Shown: piece after piece, positions 7,523 to 13,192 of the stretch
Numbering within the stretch: the first letter of the stretch is position 1
Layout: each line of letters begins with the position of its first letter
The notes under the pieces: model-generated
The model's input: only the letters and a program-made list of their open reading frames with translations
Told to the model about the DNA's origin: nothing
The model's database searches: none
Program-made: the position numbers and the translations under genes
NCBI GenBank assembly: GCA_002506105.1
Contig: DAWU01000010.1
Location: 1-13,192, forward strand
DNA from: Methanolinea sp. UBA275
Lineage (GTDB): Archaea; Halobacteriota; Methanomicrobia; Methanomicrobiales; Methanospirillaceae
Direction: 5' to 3'
DNA: 13,192 nucleotides

Positions 7523-8269
7523 TCATTTGCATTCTCTCTTCAATAGCGCCCGGGTGAGATCCTCTTCGGGAGTGAAGTAAAGGTTGTCATGCCCGGTCCA
7601 CGTCCCGCAGTTACGGAAGACAACGGCAGGAATCCCGGCGTGGCTCTCCCCCATCACGAAGTTGGCAAACCCTGCGATCTCATCGACCACGGCCTCTTCG
7701 GTGATCTTGAGCACCCTGCCGAAGAGGTCGACATCACCACGGAAGTCCCTTATTGCGGTCATACCGCTCCAGCCGACTGCGTGACCCGTCTGCCCTCTTC
7801 TGAAGGAACGCCCGCAGGTGTCGGTGATGATGACCCCAATTGTGCTCCCGCAAATCCGGTACATTGCATCCCTCACATCGTCCGCTGCTTCCATAGGATC
7901 AGGGGGGAGAAGGATCAGCATGCCGTCTTCGATATTACTCTGGTCGACGCCTGCCCGGACGCCGATATGACCGGTTGATATCTCAGAGAGCACAAATGGG
8001 TATTCGAGCAGGATATCAGTCGAGCAATCAAGCACCGCCTGGATGAACCTGGGATCTTCGCGGGTTCTTTGTGCGATCCGGATCGCCCTTTCTGATGGAC
8101 TGATGTCCGATAGAAACCTCGTATATCCCTTCGCCTTGGAATATACCGAAGACGCAATGCACAGGATGTCCCCATCGGAGAACGAGGTGCGTTCGCAGAT
8201 GAGGGAAGGGAGATCATCTCCCTCGTGGATGATGGGAAGTCCCTCGACTCCCTCGATGTGGATATGCAT
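7523..8269 (-). CDS. cofE: Coenzyme F420-0:L-glutamate ligase
   Basis: CofE adds one and then a second L-glutamate to F420-0, with GTP hydrolysis and divalent metal, giving F420-1 and F420-2. It is a cytosolic enzyme of the F420 pathway, on which methanogenesis redox steps depend. The 248-residue length from the chosen ATG matches archaeal CofE. Landmarks are VEGLPIIHEGDDL at 8-20, SVYSKAKG at 41-48, AGVDQSN at 106-112 (D109), IGVIITDTCGRSFRRGQTG at 144-162 (D150, T151), and DEIAGFANFVMGE at 196-208. D109, D150 and T151 align with the metal/GDP region of characterised archaeal CofE (recalled from the family). The frame stays open for 52 more codons upstream, to 8425, but that extension is not CofE-like, whereas MHIHIEG begins where the family begins. 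No clear ribosome binding site precedes this ATG. The upstream gene is the sensor kinase, with a 183-base gap. Confidence 0.95.
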   Translation of the reverse strand: MHIHIEGVEGLPIIHEGDDLPSLICERTSFSDGDILCIASSVYSKAKGYTRFLSDISPSERAIRIAQRTREDPRFIQAVLDCSTDILLEYPFVLSEISTGHIGVRAGVDQSNIEDGMLILLPPDPMEAADDVRDAMYRICGSTIGVIITDTCGRSFRRGQTGHAVGWSGMTAIRDFRGDVDLFGRVLKITEEAVVDEIAGFANFVMGESHAGIPAVVFRNCGTWTGHDNLYFTPEEDLTRALLKRECK

Positions 8270-8350
8270 GGTGGAAGCCCAGATGTTTGTGTTAGATAGA
8301 TGAACAGGGGCAGAATTGAAGTTTCCGTTTCGTGAGGGGCCGATGAGGGA

Positions 8351-8369
8351 TGCCCGCGTATGGCGGGTA
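8351..8369. repeat. Short hairpin-forming inverted repeat in the cofE leader region
   Basis: CCCGC-GTATG-GCGGG is a 5-bp stem with a 5-base loop, in the gap between the kinase stop and the cofE start. No T tract follows it, so it is not a standard terminator. It may be a chance structure, a processing site or a weak leader element. No other gene or known riboswitch was recognised in 8270-8452. Confidence 0.25.
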
Positions 8370-8452
8370 GGGGAATCATCACAGAGGATAAGAATGACAA
8401 GGAACCATTGAGAAGGATTCGGCAAGAGAATCGGAAGATATTTGTGATCTCT

Positions 8453-10498
8453 CTAGAATTTTTCCGGGAATGTGATGTAGAACCTGGCACCTGAGTTTCC
8501 CTCAACGTGCATCTCTCCACCCAGTTGCCTGACAAGAACCGCCACCAGCTGAAGCCCGAGGGTTGATGCATTGGCAATATCAAGGTTTTTCGGAAGGCCC
8601 ATGCCATCATCCCGGACATCCAGCGTGAAGAAGTGATCCTGGGAAAGGTGCAGCCCGACAGAGATACTGCCGGATTCCCTATCCCTGAATGCATACTTTA
8701 TCGAGTTCGTGATGAGCTCATTGAGGATAAGGCCGCATGGAATAGCAGTATCGAGGTTTATATTGACGTTCTCGATATCAATATTCATGGATATGTGTGT
8801 GTCAAGGACATACGAGTTCATCAGGTCTGAAATCAGGCTCTCGATATACTCCCTTGCATTGATGTAACCAAGATATTTCGTCTGGTAAAGTTTCTCGTGG
8901 ACAAGCGCCATGGTCTTTACCCTGTTCTGGCATTCCTCAAGCTTCTCGACTGAATCCTGGTCTTCGATATACTGGGATTGCAGCTGTAAAAATCCCGAGA
9001 TAACCTGCATGTTGTTCTTGACCCGGTGGTGGAGCTCCTTGATGATAACTTCCTTCTCTTTCAGGGATGCTTCAATACGATTTTCATTCCGCCTGCGTTC
9101 CGTGATATCGAAGTGAATACCCGCCCAGGAGACAACCTTGCCCGAGGATTCCCGAAGCGGGGCTCCCCTGCTCAGGATATAATGATCATTTCCTTTTCTG
9201 TCAGGGATCCGGTACTCATAATCCCAGAAACTACCGGATTCAACGCAGTGTTTCCAGTCGTTTATTGTGGATTCGCGGTTCTCATTGGGAAGCATTTTCA
9301 TCCAGGTCTCTACTTGGCATTCATCAATACTCATGTTGATCAGATCGAGGAAGGATTGCGACGCATACGTGAGCAGGCCATCTGCATTGGCAACCCACAC
9401 GCCGAAGGGGATGAGATCACCTATCATACGGTACCGGCTCTCGCTCTCTCTCAATGCAGTTTCGGCACGTTTCCTGGCAGTAATATCTCTCAAAATACTG
9501 ATAATGGAAGGCGAACGATAATACTCGATTACGGTACTGCTCATTTCTATTGGAATCATCCGGTTATCCTTTGTCTGGATTGTGGTTTCCCGAAGGATGC
9601 TTCCCTTGCGCCGCAATTCCCTGATCACCGCACTCTTCGTCTCATCTGTATCTCCAGGGTTAAGATCTGCCATTGTCATTTTGAAGAGTTCTGCATAACT
9701 GTAACCCGTCAATATACTGGCAAGAGTATTTGCTTCGTAAATATTCCCTTCAAAATCATAGATGATCATGGCATCCCCGGCGCTGTCAAAGAGGGTCCTG
9801 TAGTGAATTTCCGTATATTTCAGTTCATCCCTGATTCGTTTTCTCTCCGTGATATCCACAACGGAGCAGAGTGCTTCGTCTCCTGATGTCAGCGATGCAG
9901 TCACGAGCACCCAGACCCTGATACCCTCTTTTCTCTGCAGGGTCATCTCGACATCGCTGATCTTTTTTTCACTCTTCAGCTTCCCCAAAAATCCCTCCAT
10001 TTCAGTATGATCGGGGAGTAGTGCGGAGATGGTAAGGTGGTTCATCTCATCGGGTGAATAACCGAGGATGGAAGAGATCTTGGGATTTGACATGATGATA
10101 TTCTGATTTTTCAGATGAAACGTGAAGATGCCGGCCTGAGAATTCAAAAATAAATCTCGGAATTTTCTCTCACCGGTGATTTCGTTTGCAAACGCCGATA
10201 TCACAACCGCGAGAGAAATGAGGATATAGAACCACGCGATGCCTGTGGCATAGGCCAAGATATCAGGGGGACCATACAAGAACACCAGCCCAACGTATAT
10301 GAGACCCAGGAAAACCGAGAAAATCACTCCTACCCGGGGGCTTGTAAAGATGATCAAGAGGACAGGAATAATAAAAAAATAAGGGAAGATTTCAAAGATC
10401 CCGGTCTTGAGACTGAAAATTGAGGTGAGGATAATACCGAGGGTGACCAATGCGGTGAAAAGGAGAAGCGTAAGGTTAAATCTCGATATTTCTTTCAT
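8453..10498 (-). CDS. Membrane sensor histidine kinase: TM region, three PAS domains, HisKA_2 and HATPase
   Basis: A 681-residue sensor kinase. Residues 9-104 are hydrophobic (about four membrane segments) with no large extracellular loop, so sensing may be intramembrane or through the PAS modules. PAS domains lie near 112-220, 228-342 and 352-468, the last two ending in RDITARKRAE and FDITERRRNE PAC tails. The dimerisation/phosphoacceptor region is HisKA_2: KELHHRVKNNMQ at 487-498, with H491 the expected phosphorylated histidine. The ATPase domain has an N box at 593-604 (N598), a DDGMGLP G1 box at 630-636 and a G2 box STLGLQL at 645-651. No receiver is fused. An unusually good ribosome binding site, GAGGTGATC, sits just before the ATG and fixes the start. 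It is divergent from a REC-PAS gene, its likely partner. The ligand is unknown. Confidence 0.93.
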   Translation of the reverse strand: MKEISRFNLTLLLFTALVTLGIILTSIFSLKTGIFEIFPYFFIIPVLLIIFTSPRVGVIFSVFLGLIYVGLVFLYGPPDILAYATGIAWFYILISLAVVISAFANEITGERKFRDLFLNSQAGIFTFHLKNQNIIMSNPKISSILGYSPDEMNHLTISALLPDHTEMEGFLGKLKSEKKISDVEMTLQRKEGIRVWVLVTASLTSGDEALCSVVDITERKRIRDELKYTEIHYRTLFDSAGDAMIIYDFEGNIYEANTLASILTGYSYAELFKMTMADLNPGDTDETKSAVIRELRRKGSILRETTIQTKDNRMIPIEMSSTVIEYYRSPSIISILRDITARKRAETALRESESRYRMIGDLIPFGVWVANADGLLTYASQSFLDLINMSIDECQVETWMKMLPNENRESTINDWKHCVESGSFWDYEYRIPDRKGNDHYILSRGAPLRESSGKVVSWAGIHFDITERRRNENRIEASLKEKEVIIKELHHRVKNNMQVISGFLQLQSQYIEDQDSVEKLEECQNRVKTMALVHEKLYQTKYLGYINAREYIESLISDLMNSYVLDTHISMNIDIENVNINLDTAIPCGLILNELITNSIKYAFRDRESGSISVGLHLSQDHFFTLDVRDDGMGLPKNLDIANASTLGLQLVAVLVRQLGGEMHVEGNSGARFYITFPEKF

Positions 10499-10499
10499 A

Positions 10500-10508
10500 G
10501 ATCACCTC
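10500..10508 (-). promoter_or_regulatory. Strong ribosome binding site of the sensor kinase
   Basis: The minus strand reads GAGGTGATC, a nine-base match to the archaeal 16S anti-Shine-Dalgarno complement (GGAGGTGATC), one base before the ATG at 10498. It is the best such site in the window and sets the kinase start. Confidence 0.65.
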
Positions 10509-10565
10509 GTGAAGGATTGTAATGTGAAGTATGCTGCGTCTTATTGTGTTTCGAGAGTCCAGGCC

Positions 10566-10575
10566 AGATATAAGT
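10566..10575 (-). promoter_or_regulatory. TATA-box promoter of the sensor kinase
   Basis: The minus strand reads CTTATATCTG here, about 70 bases before the kinase ATG. Initiation about 25 bases downstream leaves a leader of about 40 bases containing the ribosome binding site. Confidence 0.5.
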
Positions 10576-10591
10576 TCCTGTTGAGTAAATT

Positions 10592-10605
10592 GAGGGCTTA
10601 CCCTC
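10592..10605. promoter_or_regulatory. Inverted repeat between divergent TATA boxes
   Basis: GAGGG-CTTA-CCCTC lies between the leftward TATA box (10566-10575) and the rightward one (10609-10617). It almost abuts the position expected for the rightward BRE. Such a site could let one regulator control both the kinase and the REC-PAS gene. The short 5-bp arms also make chance possible. Confidence 0.35.
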
Positions 10606-10608
10606 CAA

Positions 10609-10617
10609 GTTATATTA
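10609..10617 (+). promoter_or_regulatory. TATA-box promoter of the REC-PAS gene
   Basis: The plus strand reads GTTATATTAATC. Initiation about 25 bases downstream would fall near 10640, giving a leader of roughly 15 bases, just enough for the GGTGA (10645-10649) ahead of the ATG at 10654. Confidence 0.55.
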
Positions 10618-10653
10618 ATCTATGATGGATAATCTCATGCATGGGGTGAATGG

Positions 10654-11424
10654 ATGGTCCAGAAGAAAGTGATGATCGTTGAGGATGAAGGTGTTGTTGC
10701 GCTCTCGTTGAAGTCGACCCTCTCCAAGATGGGGTATGCCGTTACCGGAATTGCCATAACAGGAAAAGAGGCGGTGAAGATGGCGCTCGATACACAACCT
10801 GACGTCATCCTGATGGATATCCACCTCAAGGGCGAGATGGACGGAATCGAGACAACGGCAAAGTTGAACGAGATCACTGATATTCCCGTCATCTACCTGA
10901 CAGCGTATGCCGATGAAGAGACCATCAAGCGGGCCCTCAAAACAGAAAGCCATAGTTATCTTGTAAAACCTTTCAATCCCCGCGAACTCTACTCCAATAT
11001 CGAATTTGCAATCTATAAGCGCCGGATCAGGGAGAAAATTGGTTCCTCTCGGGAAAAGCTCGAACTGTTCCTAATAAGAAATGCCGATTGTGCCTTGATC
11101 ATTGACCTGAAACACCGGATTATTTTTGCCAACCCGGCATCGGAACTATATACCGGGTATACGGTGAGTGAAATGGCAGGAAAAGATATATTTGCCCTCC
11201 TGAATCTGGCACCATCACGGAAACATAAGGATGGAGATGAGACGCTCCAGCGCCTTCTCTTACTCGACGCGTTCCATTATTTGGCCCATCATGCGCTTAT
11301 TACCATGAAAAGCGGCAGGACACGGACGGTATCTCTGAAGACTGGGCTTATCAAGGAGGAGAATGCCGAGACAAAGAATATACTCCTTCTCATGAAGGAT
11401 ATTCCTCCTCAGGGTCCGCAATAA
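10654..11424 (+). CDS. Response regulator: receiver (REC) plus PAS domain
   Basis: A 256-residue cytosolic signalling protein. The receiver spans residues 4-122, with acidic E10/D11, phosphoacceptor D55 in VILMDIHLKG, T83 and K105 in LVKPF. A PAS domain follows at about 134-252, with an unusual polar stretch (SRKHKDGDE, 188-196) after its middle. There is no DNA-binding, HD, GGDEF or kinase output, so it probably signals by protein contacts or acts as a phosphate sink or relay. The ATG is supported by GGTGA four bases upstream; an ATG at 10641 runs straight into TGA and is not used. It is divergent from the sensor kinase with a 155-base shared promoter region, which suggests they are partners. 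It is a paralogue of the receiver protein at the right edge: both have the D-x-x-LKG-xx-DG-x-E-A/T motif after D55. Confidence 0.9.
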   Translation: MVQKKVMIVEDEGVVALSLKSTLSKMGYAVTGIAITGKEAVKMALDTQPDVILMDIHLKGEMDGIETTAKLNEITDIPVIYLTAYADEETIKRALKTESHSYLVKPFNPRELYSNIEFAIYKRRIREKIGSSREKLELFLIRNADCALIIDLKHRIIFANPASELYTGYTVSEMAGKDIFALLNLAPSRKHKDGDETLQRLLLLDAFHYLAHHALITMKSGRTRTVSLKTGLIKEENAETKNILLLMKDIPPQGPQ

Positions 11425-11489
11425 AATTGGCCCAGGGAGGAATAAAGAGACCCATAATCGAGTGTTTTCCACCATGTACACCTCTCTCT

Positions 11490-11519
11490 AAAAAAACGGG
11501 ATCTCTTCGATTTGATCCC
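11490..11519 (-). terminator. Hairpin plus T7 terminator of the three-PAS receiver gene
   Basis: On the minus strand, a GGGATC stem, a 10-base loop and GATCCC are followed one base later by seven T. The element begins about 17 bases beyond the stop of the leftward gene. It looks like an intrinsic terminator, better formed than the bare oligo-T tracts elsewhere in this window. The rightward REC-PAS gene has only a TTTT near 11464-11467. Confidence 0.65.
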
Positions 11520-11535
11520 TTTGCTTCCGATAGGG

Positions 11536-13134
11536 TCAGATATTCTCTCGGTTTTCCTCTTGAAGTTCTTTCAGCCGGGTGACATCTCTTCCTACAAGGA
11601 GATATTTGAGGATGTGTCCATTTTCATCAAAGAAAGCACGGTTGACCCATTCAAGAGATCGTATCCCATTTCCTTCTGGAGTGCACCTCAACGTGATTGT
11701 CTTTAAGGGATCTTCAGGTGTAAAAGCCTTAAAGTGCGCATCAAGGAGCGACTGCTCACCGGAAGGCATTGGAATACGGAAGATATAGCCGGCAACATCA
11801 TCAGGTCTTTTCCGGAAAAACGACAGGAAGGCATCATTCACGAAACGAACCGAGATGTCAGGATTAAGCACACAGATAAGTTCGGTCTGATCCTGGACCA
11901 CAGACCGGAAGCGCTGTTCACTGTCCTGCAACGCTTCTTCTGCACGGATCTTGTCGGTGATATCCACCAGTACACCGATAAGACCTGCGACATTCCCTTG
12001 ACTGTCATTATACGTAGCTTTCTTGACAAGGACCTCCCGGGTAGTATGATCCGCATGGAGAAATTTCATCTGATAGACCTGTATTCCTCCATGCTGGAGG
12101 AGAAAATCATCTTTTTCCCGTGTTGTGCCCGCAATCTCCCCCGGGAGAATTTCATCATCCGTCTTCCCGACAATACCCGGTCTTTTAATTCCGATGTAAC
12201 TCTCAAACGCAGTATTGCATCCTATGTATGTGCGTATATTATCCTTGTAATACACAGGGCTCGGAATCGTATCGATGAGACGCTGGAGAAAGACGACCTG
12301 CTGGTTGAGGATTGTGGTGCGCTGTCTGACCCGCTCCTCTAGTTCGAGATTCAACCGCTTTAAGGCTTCTTCTGCAGATTTTTGCTCAGTGATATCGTAA
12401 ATTGATCCCTGTATATACTGGGGTATCCCGTCAGGACCCGGGATTGTCTGGAACAATTCGTTGACCCATCGGACGGTTCCGTCTTTTCGCGTAATAGAAT
12501 AGTCCCGTGTTCCGCGGAAAGATCCTTTCTTCATTATCTCCAGGTTCTGATTCAGTATTCGATCCGAATCAGGCGGATTTATCAGGTTTTCCCAGTGCGG
12601 GTTTCCCTCGAGGAGTTCCTTTTCTGAATAGCCTGAAATGCTCTCAACCGAACCCTTGAAAAAAAGAGGCGAAAAATCAGGATTCCTCCGGTACGCGATA
12701 CCAAGGAAGTTCTGCACAAAACCCCGGAACTTTTCCTCGCTTTCTTTCAGTTGCATGTTCAATTCGTGCGAATACAGTGCAATCTCGATGGCAACCAGAA
12801 CTTCACGCTCCTCGTAGGGTTTTATGATATACCCATAGGGGCGGATTACCTTTGCACGCGCAATGATGTTCTCATCAGAAAATGCAGTGAGAAATATCAC
12901 GGGGACATCATGGAAAGACCTGATAGCCTCAGCCGCCTCTACCCCATCTATCGGGCCTTTCAGGGATATATCCATCATGATGAGGTCCGGGAGGTATTCG
13001 CGAACCAGTCTGATTGCATCCTCGCCTGTCCCAGCTATTCCCACTACGGAATATCCCTTTGAGATCAGGAACATCTTGAGGGCTTCGGCTACGATTCGCT
13101 CGTCTTCGACAATGAGAATGTTCTTTGAAGACAT
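11536..13134 (-). CDS. Response regulator: receiver (REC) plus three PAS domains
   Basis: A 532-residue cytosolic protein. The receiver is at residues 5-122: E10/D11, D55 in LIMMDISLKG, T83, and K105 in IIKPY. PAS domains follow at about 132-252, 282-398 and 405-520; the first ends in IYDITEQKSAEEALKR and the second in LVDITDKIRAEEALQD. A charged, probably coiled-coil linker (252-280) separates PAS1 and PAS2. No histidine kinase, DNA-binding or cyclase domain follows the last PAS; the protein simply ends after a short charged helix. It could therefore relay phosphate or interact with a separate kinase or transcription factor. The start at MSSKNILIVEDE places the receiver at the very N terminus, as in its relatives. 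No clear Shine-Dalgarno is seen, and only weak AT-rich promoter candidates lie in 13135-13192. It is convergent with the shorter REC-PAS gene. Confidence 0.91.
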   Translation of the reverse strand: MSSKNILIVEDERIVAEALKMFLISKGYSVVGIAGTGEDAIRLVREYLPDLIMMDISLKGPIDGVEAAEAIRSFHDVPVIFLTAFSDENIIARAKVIRPYGYIIKPYEEREVLVAIEIALYSHELNMQLKESEEKFRGFVQNFLGIAYRRNPDFSPLFFKGSVESISGYSEKELLEGNPHWENLINPPDSDRILNQNLEIMKKGSFRGTRDYSITRKDGTVRWVNELFQTIPGPDGIPQYIQGSIYDITEQKSAEEALKRLNLELEERVRQRTTILNQQVVFLQRLIDTIPSPVYYKDNIRTYIGCNTAFESYIGIKRPGIVGKTDDEILPGEIAGTTREKDDFLLQHGGIQVYQMKFLHADHTTREVLVKKATYNDSQGNVAGLIGVLVDITDKIRAEEALQDSEQRFRSVVQDQTELICVLNPDISVRFVNDAFLSFFRKRPDDVAGYIFRIPMPSGEQSLLDAHFKAFTPEDPLKTITLRCTPEGNGIRSLEWVNRAFFDENGHILKYLLVGRDVTRLKELQEENRENI

Positions 13135-13192
13135 ACTGTGTTCTTGGTGGGTGGATATTCGAACAATGAGATAGTGTAAGAAAAGTTCTGTA

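Noticed and set aside
8270..8425. 52-codon upstream extension of cofE in the same frame
   Set aside because: The family begins at the MHIHIEG start; the extension shows no CofE character and would make the protein much longer than its relatives.
9026..9886. Plus-strand open frame of 286 codons opposite the kinase
   Set aside because: Antisense to the PAS domains and the HisKA_2 region of the kinase; no ribosome binding site and no family features.

Overview
The window looks like chromosomal DNA from a methanogenic euryarchaeon, most likely of the order Methanomicrobiales. The reasons are a stand-alone cofE gene (coenzyme F420 glutamylation), archaeal TATA-type promoters (AAAGTATATA-, TTATATC- and TTATATTAA-like boxes), archaeal GGTGA ribosome binding sites, oligo-T terminators, and the REC-PAS and PAS/HisKA_2 signalling proteins typical of that order. 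The order-level assignment is inference; no rRNA or tRNA is present to fix it.

Layout. 59-2083 (+): two-domain Kef-type K+/H+ antiporter with a cytoplasmic NAD-binding RCK module. 2363-3382 (-): LPG-synthase-TM/UPF0104 flippase-like membrane protein. 3665-4369 (-): DedA-family membrane protein. 4486-7104 (-): PMCA-type Ca2+ P-type ATPase, visibly more GC-rich than its neighbours. 7200-7389 (+): a decayed 5' fragment of a CNNM/DUF21 (hemolysin C / TlyC-type) transporter, broken by two frameshifts and a stop. 7523-8269 (-): cofE. 8453-10498 (-): membrane sensor histidine kinase with three PAS domains. 10654-11424 (+): REC-PAS response regulator, divergent from the kinase. 11536-13134 (-): REC-PAS-PAS-PAS response regulator, convergent with the previous gene.

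The left half (59 to about 7400) is a loose neighbourhood of membrane proteins for ion and lipid handling: K+ efflux, Ca2+ export, a lost CNNM-type ion transporter and two lipid-transporter-like proteins. Most of these genes look monocistronic, since each minus-strand gene is followed by an oligo-T tract and at least two have their own TATA box. The right half is a phosphorelay neighbourhood: one kinase without a receiver, flanked by two receiver proteins with no DNA-binding or enzymatic output. The kinase and the small REC-PAS gene share a 155-bp divergent promoter region with a compact inverted repeat between the two TATA boxes. No oligo-T terminator is visible between the kinase and cofE, so the two may share a transcript.

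I found no CRISPR array, insertion sequence, rRNA or tRNA, and no clearly new multi-gene system. The most informative unexpected items are the CNNM remnant, the perfect 14-bp palindrome ahead of the antiporter gene, and the promoter architecture around the kinase/receiver pair.
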